Shown here one piece after another: positions 25,829 through 37,500 of a stretch of DNA of 64,000 nt. The position numbers and the translations under genes were made by a program. Position 1 is the stretch's first letter. Every line of letters begins with the position of its first letter. Source of the DNA: Portunus trituberculatus (lineage: Eukaryota > Arthropoda > Malacostraca > Decapoda > Portunidae); the NCBI RefSeq assembly GCF_017591435.1, contig NC_059294.1, positions 12,332,604 through 12,396,603 of the forward strand, in the 5' to 3' direction. Under the pieces are notes generated by a model. The model saw only the letters and a list, made by a program, of their open reading frames with translations, had not been told where the DNA came from and ran no database searches.

Positions 25829-28800
25829 TCAAAATTTCACCCATTTTTTCACAGTAATACCAAGATTGCGCACATCTTCTGTCAGGTCCTCACCAATTGC
25901 ACATCTGAAAATATAAGAATTAAATGTCAGATCAAACTGCATTATGTGGAAAAAAAAAAGAGAATATTTAAAAATAAATCATCTCTGACAATGACCTGCA
26001 CAAAGGCTCTGTGATCTACTGCCATTGCACACTATGCAAATCTCCTTGAATACAAATAAAAATACCGTATATTACAAGAATATGAATGTACTGCAATGGC
26101 TACAGTATGAGAACAATATTTGAAAAGGAGCAACCACACACTTCACAGAGTTTATTGATACTTTTAAATTAATGGGACTTAGTGGTGAGGAATACTAATT
26201 CATACAAGCCTCATTAATTTTGCACTTCACATATTCTTACATAACACCATGCATATATTCTGATAAAATAAAAAGGGTCAAGGAAAAAAACTTACCAAGA
26301 TATTATCACAGACTTTTTAAAATCAACCCTCTAGTCTCAGTAAGAATTACTATCATAGCTTGTAAGTTAAGCAAAAATACCATACACAAGTAAATAATAA
26401 AGAAAACCTAACCACCAAAGAAGTATTGTGTACCTAGCTTCAAAAGTAACATCCTCTATTTCCTGCTTGTTGTACAGTACACCAGTCTGAGCCTTCCAGC
26501 GCTCCATGCCATTCCATGCTATCATGATCCCATTGTCTGTGCACAGTTTAGGTGGAGGGCAGAAAAGCTGATATCCAGTATGAGAGCACAGCTTCTGAAG
26601 TGCTGCACGTATGTACTGATTACACGCCACACCACCTGATACAACCTGCAGAGACATGAATGTGTTGGTTCTGACTAGGTTGTGGTTATGGCCTAGTTTG
26701 AAGCAGTACAACTATGATGTTCTGGTTTGAGGCAATTCACAAAGATCAGTCACCTGCACTTATATTTCCTTGCAAGAATGCACAGTTTATATATGTTATA
26801 TTGGCATATTGAATGGCAAAGTATAAGAGGAGGGAATCATACCAAGATTCGGTTCTCTTTAGGAAGCAGATCCCGTACATCCACAAATAACATGGCCTTG
26901 TGCGTCTGCCTCACTAGGTGTTTGGTGATGGCGTACTGATATGAGGCACAAATGTCCTCAACACATGGAAGAACTGATCCACCTTCAATTTCTGATGAAT
27001 ACAATAAATCATGTAAGACTAAATCTTTAAATCATCACAGAAACTTTTATGCTTGTACAGTTATAAGACTGCTTAACCATCATTTTATCACAAAAATGCT
27101 TTGTGAAAATTTACCATACTGTTCCTCCAAATTTTCTGTAATTCTTTTAACAGCATTTTTCAGACCAGAAAAACTAAAGGTGCAATCTCTGTATTTCCAC
27201 ATTGGGGTTGGAAATTCAAAGGCATGTGGATCACCCCTCACTGCCAAGTGTTCTATGGCCTGTCCACCTGACATTGTCGCACACTCAGGGATGTTCCGCA
27301 GCTTGAGTCGTCTGGCTCCCTGAGAGTAAAGCTTTTGTGAGCCTAATGAAAGGTGGTAGAAAATCATAATTATGGCAATGAGTTATGTAATCAATATCAG
27401 TGCACAGTGAAAAAAAAAAACATTTTTGTTGCTAATGGTACAAGTAATTATTTCTCAAATCCACTAAGGATCTGAAACTTTTTAACATACTTATGTTGTA
27501 GAGTAGTGAAGTTGGATAGAGATATGCTCGCTAAATTAGCAGCCTTCTTGAAAAAAAATTTTAAACCGATCACATTAAATTTCTTTTGTGATCTTTAGAA
27601 ACAAAAAGGAAACCAGGGCAGAGATAAAAGTGACAAAAGAATTTAATATAAGAAAAGTAGTGATGCAGGGTTGCCTTTAGATATCTAGGAATCCAATTCA
27701 CTGAAGATCAAGATACCAATGAACAAGTTAAGGACAGAATTAATAAAGGATATGCTACACTAAAGATGCTGAGTAAGGTATAGAAGGACAGAAACATCTG
27801 GCAGTTAAAGGTAAAACTGTTGTCAACAGTGATAATTTTCACAACTAAGTAACTAAGTATATGTTGCTCAAAATACTGGATCTTAAATTGAAAAGAAATA
27901 AAACTTTAGCATTTGAAATAAACTGTTTGGCAACTAAGGATAACAAATTCTACATGCCTTATCAAGGGCTTCTCCTGGAGCATCATCAATTGTTTGGCCA
28001 ATAATAGACCAGTGGTCTATACTGTGTGCAAGCACCAACAAGCTGTGGCCACCGGACACCAGCAAAACCAGGAATGGGAACTCCACCTGAATGCAATATA
28101 TATAATACAATACTGTACATATCAACACAAAAAAGCACAAGAAAGACTTAAACATGAATGCACATCAATGGTCTAAGATCAAAGCTGTAAAAATCAACAA
28201 ACTCTGACATTTCTATGGGAAGAATATACTATATGGTATGGGAAATAAGTACTGATTCTGATCTTCATTAAGAAGACTTCTTTTAAGATATAACTATGTA
28301 TATAAGTAAAACTGCTAATAGTTGAGATTTTATATTAACCACCAGTAGTCAGCTTTTGTTCCTTTTTCAATCTTCTTAACACTGAACCTTCTGGCAAGTG
28401 TAAGACACCTTCAAAACTAAACTGCCCTCTGGATACCAATTATTGCTACTTTCTTATGACGAATAAAATTTGGTCATTGATAAAAAAAAACATTGTTATC
28501 CTTGCCCAGTTTCTTTTTACATGTAAAAAAAGAACAATAATTTAATATGAAAAAAGTAATAAACTTGCACCAGTGATATTAGTCTACAACCCATGATGAA
28601 ACTTCAAGTATCATGTATCCTACCTTCTCCACCATGCGAACAGTCAATGCATGAGCCTCCATGTGGTGAATGGGGATGAAAGGCTTGCCAGTGCTCAAAG
28701 CAAGACTCTTTCCATAGTTTGTTCCCACTGACAGAGACATTGGCATACCTGTAAATATAAATCTCATTATAGCTCACATCACACCTTTAACTATCTTGTA

Positions 28801-31800
28801 TGACAGAATTATATTAAGTAAAATGTGTCATTTAATGAAAATTACTAAATACATCATAAATGCAAGTTATATTAATTTTTGTAGAACACAACCAAGCATA
28901 TTTCAGTATCAATTGACACAATATGTAATATATTTCCTGCTCACTCCTCTTGGGGCTAGTGTCATAATATCACGAATGAATGTATATTTCAACTTCCCTT
29001 TGCACAACAGGCCATTCTTGCACACCTGGTTTGACAGTGGTAGCAATGGCATCCAAATCTCCAAATGACATCCCTGCTTGAGCCATTGCTGTAGTGACCA
29101 CTTCCTCAATCTTCTTCTTGTGCAGGTCCTTAGCAACAACAGGAATGATGCCTCCATACCTGTTAAGATTGTAAACACAATTCTTTATGAAACTACATAT
29201 TCACCTTCCATAGACTTTAGTTACATATTTGAATACATATGTATTTCACTGACAAATAGACTGACTATATTAATGAACAATATTTTCATACCTCAAGTGT
29301 ATATTGTGTTGATTAAAATGACTCTCACCAAGGACCTCCCCTGTATCTGAGACAACAGCAGCACCGGTATCATCGCAGCTTGTCTCTATGCCCAGGATGT
29401 ACTGTTTAATATAAAGGAAAACTGTATATTACACTGATGTGTAAATTTCTCAAATTCACATCATGGTACTACTATACCTAATTTCATACATAACACAGCA
29501 AATAGGTGCAGCTACAAGCCTGGCTTTGATATCAATATTCTGAGTATTTTAAACTTTGTATGTATTTAATTGGTTTTGAATTATCCCTTTATGTCATGGT
29601 TATGAGAATGACATGGCATTTACCCTGACTTTGTTTGGTCTAAGGGAATTAAACATCCCCACTTAATGTTTAGTAATACATGTTTGCTTCCAAATTTGAT
29701 GCTACTGCTGCTACTAGCCAAGCCCAGTTTCCATGACTTAACATATTGTTATTTAAAACCTGATTTCTAACATAATGCCATATTGTCAGTCTCTCAATAA
29801 TTATGAGAAGCCTCTGTTTACACTAGATGTTTAAACCACTGCAGTGCAATGCTTTTCATTGTTACTGGAGCAAAACTAGAGCAAGAAATTTAGTTTCACT
29901 TACACATCTAAGACTAAAAGTGGATTCACATATGCCAATTTGCGACTAAAATTGCAAGTTACTAGAAGTATCAACTGAGCCCTTCTAGTTGGAAAACATC
30001 ACACATAGCGACTGGAAAGTATCGACTAATTGTCGCCTTAGCGGGAAGTGAATGTAAACAAACAGCTACCCACCAAGATGTCTTTCTCCAGTGATGATGC
30101 TGAAGTGGTGGTTGCCCTTCTTTTGGCATACTAGAAGAGTCAACAGAAAAGAAAATGCCTGTGGATACATTCCTGGCTAAGTAGCTAGAAGGAAAGAAAG
30201 GAGTGTCTACCACACACTAATCTTAAGAAGACTATGCACAATTGCGATCAAATTAAATCCTGACAAGTCTTCAATCTTCATCTCCAACAACACTCTGCAT
30301 TGAAGGAAACAGTTTTGGAGAGTGGCAGCTATTTCATCAAACAATGATTTGCACAAGCTTTTTTCACTGTACAATTAATTTTTCTTTTTCTTTTTCCCTC
30401 CCCAACATCTCTATACCTGGAGACCATATTTTCAAAGCTTATTCCATGACATCATAATGTAAATAAAGTCACATATCAACTGAACAAGACCAACATGTTG
30501 GTCATGTTTTGCAACTGGTTTCTCCAGTCACTAGGCACCCGGCACGTCTAAATACTATCGGAACACTATCGGAACAGAAATACTATCGGAACACTACTAT
30601 CGGAACACAAAAAGTGACCAATTATGGATAAATATACAAGAAATCAAGTTAGTAATGGGATGTAAACGTTGCTAAGAACATGAACAATTAAGAATTAATA
30701 ATTACATTGACTTTTTTGCCTCTATATGCCAAGGGTGAGTGTGATCAAAAAGGCCATAAATTGGAAGTCTCAAAAATTACCTGATTTAATAAAGACACTT
30801 TACAGTGTGGCTAATATTCGAATGCTGGACCTACGACGGGCTCTCTTTGGCATGGGAAATTATGTCCTCCACCCTTCCCTACATAAGAAATTCTATGTTG
30901 GGCATGCCCACTGGAAAAACAAAAGTGAAGATGACAAAAAAAAACTTTTCTCAGCATTTTGCACTTACAAGAAACAGCAAATTCCTAAAATGGTAACCTC
31001 CACTGACGGTGAATTCAAAGTTCCAAATGTGGGTGGTATTGCCAAAAACCTGGCCAGCGAGACGACCCAGGGCAGAAAGAGCAGCACCAAAAAAATAATG
31101 CAATACACCTTTCCTATGGTACACCTACCACCAAATCACTATGGTTCCCAACAAAGTCAATGTAATTATTAATTCTTAATTGTTCATGTTCTTAGCAACG
31201 TTTACATCCCATTACTAACTTGATTTCTTGTATATTTATCCATATTTGGTCACTTTTTGTGGTCCGATAGTAGTGTTCCGATAGTATTTCTGTTCCGATA
31301 GTGTTCCGATAGTGTTTAGACGTGCCCCTAGGCACCTATATTCAGTTGAAAACTCTACCGACTTGCAATTTCAGTTCCAAATTGACATGTGAACCTGCCT
31401 TAAGTGTCTGACAGATGTCTAGTATCCATACTGAAGGGGACAGAAAAGTCAAGAAGGCCTTAATTGTTCCCTGCCAGTCAGGTTAATTGTATGATTAAAT
31501 TTAGTTTTTAAATGCCAGTCCTTATTAAGAGGGAGGCAAATACATATTAGGATGATTGGAGGTTCTCGGAAGGAGAAAAAATACCCTGCTTAGCTGCTTT
31601 CTTCAAGGTATACTCAAAATATTTTCCTACCAAGTCCTTAAGATTTTTATTTTTAATCTTAATGAAATTGCAGATTTACAATTTTGCAAGGATTCCAAAC
31701 TTCTAGCTTAGAGCAAATATATTCCTTTCAGTCCCCTTATTTTATTTGATATCAGCCATCCTTGTGACCCCTGAGGTGAGATGAGGGACATTGCTTACTT

Positions 31801-32023
31801 GTGGTGGACGGGTGGCAAGGCCCCTGTAGTGAGCATGGAGGCGAGAGGCTTGTCCTCTTGCCCATTGCCCAGTGAGACTTGTGATGAACTTCACGTTGTT
31901 GGGCACACTAGCTATTGCCCTGTGTTTGCTCAAACCCTTATAATTTCTGCGTATTTCATTATTCAGACTGTTGATTCTCCACCAGCCTTTCCAACACTGT
32001 ACAATGCATGTATTTGCCATCAT
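25829..32023 (-). CDS. OSGEPL1: OSGEPL1: mitochondrial tRNA N6-threonylcarbamoyladenosine synthase, 9 exons
   Basis: This is the TsaD/Kae1/Qri7-family enzyme that moves the threonylcarbamoyl group onto A37 of ANN-decoding tRNAs in mitochondria. Minus-strand coding exons: 31799-32023, 29292-29401, 29026-29159, 28624-28748, 27958-28086, 27115-27319, 26843-26991, 26434-26645, 25829-25904. They total 1365 nt, 455 codons with the TGA stop, and every junction is in phase. Residues 1-75 (exon 1) are basic and poor in acidic residues, as expected of a transit peptide. Family motifs follow: ETSCDDTGAAVV (81-92), metal-binding HMEAH (185-189), VSGGH (208-212), DDAPGEALDK (232-241), SGGVACN (362-368), CTDNGIMIAW (394-403). 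The vertebrate protein is about 414 residues; the excess is N-terminal. I chose the first in-frame ATG of exon 1 (32021-32023); a second ATG follows directly. Intron 5 is GC-AG. Intron 1 (2.4 kb) houses nested transposons. Exon 1 is the least certain part because only phase, donor site and composition support it. Confidence 0.95.
27320..27957 (-). other. OSGEPL1: GC-AG intron (OSGEPL1 intron 5)
   Basis: The exon 5 end reads GATAAG followed by GCATGT, so the donor is GC, and the acceptor is ...ACTCTCAG before GGAGCC. This is the only choice that keeps the frame and joins ALDK to GARRLKLR, as the family requires. The nearest GT, four bases downstream, would shift the frame. Confidence 0.85.
30540..31327 (+). 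mobile_element. TIR transposon with 175-bp inverted repeats and 9-bp target duplication (Mutator-like), nested
   Basis: Inverted repeats at 30540-30714 and 31153-31327 are nearly identical and contain short internal repeats of CTATCGGAACA. The 9-bp duplication CTAGGCACC is at 30531-30539 and 31328-31336. Long repeats with 9-bp duplications fit Mutator-like elements best, but no transposase is present to confirm this. It is 788 bp long and carries one reading frame (see separate entry). Confidence 0.85.
30726..31172 (+). CDS. Unrecognised 148-residue reading frame inside the Mutator-like element
   Basis: The frame runs from ATG at 30726 to a stop at 31172 and fills almost exactly the space between the inverted repeats; its last few codons enter the right repeat. 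It is lysine-rich (LFGMGNYVLHPSLHKKFYVG, KNKSEDDKKKLFSAF) with no signal peptide or membrane segment visible. I do not recognise the family. It could be a captured host gene fragment, a truncated transposase or chance. No splice sites were needed to keep it open. Confidence 0.4.
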   Translation: MPRVSVIKKAINWKSQKLPDLIKTLYSVANIRMLDLRRALFGMGNYVLHPSLHKKFYVGHAHWKNKSEDDKKKLFSAFCTYKKQQIPKMVTSTDGEFKVPNVGGIAKNLASETTQGRKSSTKKIMQYTFPMVHLPPNHYGSQQSQCNY

Positions 32024-32199
32024 ACTCGCGGTAAATTTGTTCTCCAATACCAGTCAAAGGTAGATAGATGCATATTACATATTCACGTGAGTTACTCCTT
32101 CAAATGTACACTGAAGTAACGGAAGGTAGAAGAAGGGGTTAACTTTTTTTTTTATGCATTGAATGAGCAAGACCCAAGACAATACAATCCACGTGTGTT

Positions 32200-32499
32200 T
32201 GTTTACTTCATGAGGCAAGGGTGCCAAGTAGTAGTGGGCCTAGTGGCACTCGTGTGTAGCCTATTCCCTATATATTTCCTTTTTTGTATTTTTTTTTTCC
32301 TTTCTTTCTGTCTTTTTCTTCTTCCAAAGAAATTTGATCCACTGTTGGAGTATAAGCATGCGGACTATACAAATCTGGGAGTTGTACGTAAGGGGTACTG
32401 ATGATGAGGTCGCTGTGTGACAGATACAGGATAACCTAGATGGGCCCTGGTGGCCCTTTGTTATCCTATTATTTATGTTTATGTTTATGTTTATGTTTA
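32200..32499 (+). mobile_element. CR1-like retrotransposon 3' end, 5'-truncated
   Basis: From about 32397 the sequence matches the 3' end at 48120-48204 (GAGGTCGCTGTG, ACAGGATAACCTAGATGGG, CTTTGTTATCCTATTATTTA). It finishes in an ATGTTT hexamer tail, the microsatellite-type tail expected of CR1 elements. The 5' limit is uncertain. It lies about 370 bp upstream of the OSGEPL1 start, on the opposite strand. Confidence 0.65.
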
Positions 32500-34604
32500 A
32501 GGGGTCGGGTAGCAGATAACAGGATGCTATTAAAATTATGATGTTGCATAAATCAATGCAAGGTAGTTAAACTATCCCAAATACATGTAGGTTATTATGA
32601 CTAACATGTAAGTTCATTAATCTTAAGGTAATTTTTATATCTGCGGCTTTCGTGCACTACAGATACCGCAGAAGGAATGAGGGAAGAAGGAAAGAAATTT
32701 CTATAATGATGAAGAAAATAAAAAGAAAAAACTGTAAGTAGAGAGAGCACTGCAAATACAGTTAGTAAGGTTATGGCATTTGCTGTCAACAAACTCCGTA
32801 TATCGCTATATGATAACGTAAGGAAGATAAAAAGGAGGGTTTTTTTTTAGGAAGTGAGACAGGATTTTATCAGATATGAGAAATGCATTCTTGTCATTTT
32901 GCAGCTCTCCATCCCTCCCACGCTCAACTGGACAGACAGACTCACATTGCGTGGCAGCGGCCAGCCGAGAAGCGAGTCTGCTGGCTGCTACAGGTGGGAG
33001 GGAAGCAGTGAACAGCTGTCAAGTCACCTGCTGTTACCACATACTCGCGTGAAGCTTCATGGCCACCTGTGTATTCTTTACGTTTTAATAGGTGCTAATT
33101 ATTACTGTGAACCATACAATGTGCTGGAATTGATTGTGAGATGTGTAGGTACAGTGCAAGAGGTAAGATTACTGCCATACGTCACTAACACATTTAAAGG
33201 TAGAGATGTTTGATTTTATCGTCATCGTAAAATTTAATATGATTTAATACTCTGTTCTTTATAGCTAGGAGTGTAATTTAAATGACTCTTCCTTTGTTCT
33301 GTATGTTTGTTTCTGCTTGGATACAAAACTGGTTGCTGAAAGCATATCTGTTACAAATTTCTTGTTATGCAGGATTGCTGTGCTCAGAACTACACTTAAA
33401 TGCTTCTTTCATTACCTCTTATGTAATGGTTTGCTGGTGTTCCTTAGAACCATTCCATAAGTGTTGGATAGAAGCTTTATTGTTTTTATGTGAGTTTGTT
33501 AGTTTACAGTGAATTTTAATGGGATCATAGCTAAAGCACAGAAAATGGAAAGATTCTTCTTTCTCCCATCACAATGGGGTTTGACATGCAATGACTTCTC
33601 CACTCATTGCTGAAAATTATCTTTATTGCAGATTCTGGTTGTCCATGGAAGTATTTATCTACTCTTATTTCTCAGATGTTGAATTCTCTCCTATCAGTTA
33701 CTGACTGACTTAAATGGTGAGTTATCTTTTATTTTTTGTGATTATTTTATCTGTGTTCAAATACCTTGCGTTAAGATATAGATTTTTGTGATTTCATTTC
33801 CTCGCTTTCATGAAATGGAATTACCACCACCTTTGAAGTGAAAAAAGGTAAAGTAATGTGAGATTCACCTCTCCTGAGTTTCATTCTGATGAGCTTTAAT
33901 TGTGTACTAATAGTTGGTGTAGAAATAACCAAAACTACCATTGCTCAAACTTTATTTTTAAAAAATCTGGCCAAGAAATACCAGAGTGCATTGTGTGGAA
34001 TGAAGAAAGTAGGTAGCCTACATGTGTATTCATCAGTAATGTTTTGCGTGGAAGACTAATAGCACCTCAATAACTGTTATAGAAGACAGTTCAACAGAAA
34101 ATGTAGTATGCATCACATTAATTGACAAATCACTAACGATAATCTTATCAGCAATGATTCATTGCAACAATGCCCGATTATGGTAGTGTGCTAGGATAGT
34201 GATACCCAAGATGTCAGGCAGGCCTCCTTACATGGTTGTCTTTCAAAAACATGATGCATTAGGTTCTCACAAAACATGGCTTACCAGATAAAACTAAAAC
34301 TGATACACTTCTATGAAGCTTATCAGTATTACTTGGCAATGATTACTAGAAGCAATTTGGTTTGTTGGAACATGAACTGGGGCTAGAATATCAATATCAT
34401 GTCTTTTTTTTTATGTATTTTAGTAAAAAAGATTGATTGCTTTTGCTGTATATGCTATATGAGTAACAACACTATTTATTAAAGTAGAGGCTCGGTGATT
34501 TGCATGAATTATTCATGAATATTTATTCAGTATGACATTCATAAGTATATTTATAGTTGCTTTGAAATCATAAAAAATTATCATTCAAATTGTGTATTTT
34601 GTCA

Positions 34605-34721
<117 letters not shown>

Positions 34722-34944
34722 GTATTATGCTGGGTTAGTGCCCCAGCATAATGCTGTGATGAAAAACAATGGCCATACAGGGGGAGGTTTTTTTCTGTTA
34801 CAGCATTATGCCAAGTATCAATCGTTAGCATGATGGTCATTGCCTCCCAAAACACACCACAATACTGCCTCGGTGCCTGCATGGCTGTTGTGGTGAGAGG
34901 AAGTATTGCGCTAATATTCTCTCATTTGCGTCATCTTTCTTCAG

Positions 34945-35510
34945 TGTTTCCCTTGGTATCTGGGCTATACCTTGGTGACTATGGGTAAAAGGAAGTCATT
35001 AACATTTGTAACAATAGCTCAGAACATAAGGCTTCACAAAACTGGTCCCCATACAAGAGAAATACTGGCGATTGTTGATGTGAGTGAGCAATCTGTGAGA
35101 AACTGGGTGAAGCTTTTCAAGGACAACAGTGGAACATCAAGTTACTGTCTCCTAAACCTTTGCTTGGCTCCTCAAAGAAGACATCTGTACATACTTTAAT
35201 TGTGCCCGAAAGGTAGCTAGAGAGTACACCTACTGTGACTGCCAGAGAATTGAATGAATAAATCCACATCTGCTTTCTGACACAGGCCATGCCAAGGTTT
35301 AGTAGATGGTAATTCGACACCATCATCATCCTTGAAAAGCTTCACCCAGTGTCTCACAGATCACTCACTCACACCAACATTCCCCAGTATTTCTCATGTC
35401 TGGAGACCAGCTTTGTGAAGTCGTACGATTTGAGGAATAATTACAGACGTTAACGACTTCCTTTTACCCATAGTCAACAATGTATGGCCCTGAAACCAAG
35501 GGATGCACAA
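34945..35510. mobile_element. Tc1/mariner-derived fold-back inserted in the left arm
   Basis: Two inverted copies (34950-35123 and 35330-35502) each encode the N-terminal helix-turn-helix of a Tc1-like transposase. The plus-strand copy starts at the ATG at 34981 with MGKRKSLTFVTIAQ and continues SVRNWVKLFKDN. The minus-strand copy reads MGKRKSLTSVIIPQIV with stops. The catalytic domain is absent. The right arm of the host element lacks this block, so it is a later insertion. Confidence 0.75.
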
Positions 35511-35824
35511 ACAAAATAGTCCAGTAAATCTAGGGTTCAACCTAAAACAAATTGCAATAGATTGTTTCTCACTTCTGAGTGACTTGACTAGTCCTCAGGT
35601 ACATCATACTAAAAATCCCCATGAATCCATGTGGTGGAAAGGGGTCAACGGCGGCCATTTTGGAATTTTCTTAAAAGTCATATATCTGGTAAAATAATAG
35701 TTTTATCAGGAAACACAACGCAATAAAAATTGTTCAGAATTGATTGTTTTATAGCAATGGCAGGTTATTTTACAAAGATAAATAAATATATAGGAAAAAA
35801 TAATAAAATATTAAATTTTGATTG

Positions 35825-36620
35825 CTGATTTTATTTTCAAAGACATATTCCTCAGAACTAGTGGCATCCATGACAAAATGCATCGAAGTAAAAATTGTAG
35901 AACAAACTTTCCTCTTTTGAAATATATATACAAGTTTATGCATATTTTAAAAATTGACAAAGTTATGAGGGAAAATATACAAAAAGCCATCCTTAAAAAA
36001 ATAATAATAAATACCTCCAGTCAAACCTTAAAATGTATTACATTATAATGTTTCTCAACACTTAGTAATAATTAGTGTCATGCTATGAAAAGGTTTTTTT
36101 CCCTTCATTTCAGAAACCAAATTGCACAAAAAAGTTTTTTTTTCATCTTACAAATAATGAAACTTAATTTCTGATGTAGTAATTTATTATTAATGTTGTC
36201 TGTTCTCCTAAACCCATATGAAAAAATAATAAACTATTGAAATTGAATAAATGTGCTAATTTTCAAAGACTTTTTCTGCAGAACTAGGGGCATGTATGAC
36301 AAAACGCATCAAAATATAAGTTGCAGAACAAGCTTTCCTCTTTTGAAATATTCAAGTTTATCCATATTTTGAACATTAACAAAGATATGAGATACAATAG
36401 ACAGAAAGCCACCAATAAATAATAAAAAAACATATATAGTACCTCCAGTTAAACCTTAAAACATATTACAAGAGGTTTCTAAATACTTAGTAATAGATAG
36501 TGTCCAGCTATAGAATGTTTTTTGTTTTCCTTTCAATAACCAAATCGTAAAAAGAAACATAACATGTTTTTTTTACAAGTATTATAATTTAATTCCTAAT
36601 ACAGTAATTTCTTATTGATC
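35825..36620. repeat. Direct duplication of a ~370-bp AT-rich unit
   Basis: The block 35825-36197 recurs, diverged, at 36254-36620. Shared stretches include GCAGAACTAG or TCAGAACTAG, CCTCTTTTGAAATAT, CCTCCAGT(C/T)AAACCTTAAAA and TACTTAGTAATA. It lies inside the fold-back loop. Confidence 0.75.
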
Positions 36621-36699
36621 CACCCATTTGATATTCATGAAACTTTCCTGCAGGGTATACTTACACAATTAATATTCAGGGTATTCATCATCCTCATCA

Positions 36700-37500
36700 A
36701 GAACAAAATCTGGCACAGGGAGTTTGAACAGGTTAGCCCTTTGCAATGGCCACAGAGAGAGAACACTCAATATTGTGTTTCTTGCAACTGCATCTTTGGG
36801 TGTTGCATCCAGATCTACAGTTGCATTTGCTGACTAGCAATAATTTTTCTGGTGCAGGTGGTCGGTCAGTCTTCACAGGCATTAATTGGCCATTTTCAAT
36901 TAACCATCCCCATTCCTCTGGATTGTGTTCTCTACCTTTATCTTTCCATACTTGAATCTGATACCATACACGCAAACTGTGAAATTTTGATGCTGCTGAT
37001 GTTGGTGGAAGACTCTTTGCCTCAACTAATCTTGAACTACTTGAAACCTTTTCTCGGAAACGTTTATAACGCAGGATGTCAAGATTTTCTTTCTTATTAC
37101 CATTGTATAGACATACCAAAGCCTTTTCACCTGCTTCTATGAGTGCTTCTTTCTTGAAATCACCGTTACAAGATATTGCAGCCTGCTCAAGAAAATGTCT
37201 GCTTTTATTTTTTCAATGCAGCTCCTTGCCAATGCCATGAACTCTTGAAACTGAATCACACAAGTATGGCATAATAAAAGTATGTTGTTACATACATCAA
37301 CCAATTGCTTTGCTTTTTATGTACAACTTACTTTTGAAGTAACTATTTTGTCTGCCTTGAAAAGAATGATAATGGGTGTGATACACCAAAAGAACCAATA
37401 AATCTGTGTCATCACCTACTAATACATTGTTCTTGCCTGCAGATTCTATGCAGCTTTCACGATCTGGCGGTCTGCATCTTCCTTAGCATGCTCTAGTATG
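36700..37500 (-). pseudogene. Degenerate transposon gene: nuclease-like DTD motif plus cysteine-rich CRC-like tail
   Basis: Read on the minus strand in pieces, there is EDADRQIVKAA (37450-37490), then VLVGDDTDLLVLLVYH, then CDSVSRVHGIGK (about 37240), then a continuous stretch 37119-36733. That stretch has LPPTSAASKFHSLRV, EEWGWLIENGQL and a cysteine cluster CNCRSGCNTQRCSCKKHN. The frame then breaks at a CTCTCTCT run near 36757; the other frame continues CGHCKGLTCSNS. The paired acidic motifs resemble PIN/FEN-type nucleases, and the cysteines resemble Tesmin/TSO1 repeats. From memory, similar uncharacterised proteins recur in arthropod and mollusc repeats. It is not functional here: stops and shifts are present. 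Confidence 0.65.

Larger units (their letters stand above)
29918..31400 (+). mobile_element. PIF/Harbinger DNA transposon relic in OSGEPL1 intron 1
   Basis: A TAA target duplication flanks the element (29915-29917 and 31401-31403). The ends read AAGTGGATTCACAT and, inverted, AGGCAGGTTCACAT, and similarity continues through ...AATTGCAAGT. A frame starting near 30080 (MSFSSDDAEVVVALLLAY, stop, then CLWIHSWL and LEGKKGV) recalls the N-terminal part of Harbinger transposases but is full of stops. A second transposon sits inside at 30540-31327. Confidence 0.75.

Noticed and set aside
32854..33213. A 119-residue protein or 5' exon of SLC22
   Set aside because: No recognisable domain, and no donor and acceptor pair ties it to the ATG exon at 40399. 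It could be a 5' non-coding exon, but that cannot be supported.
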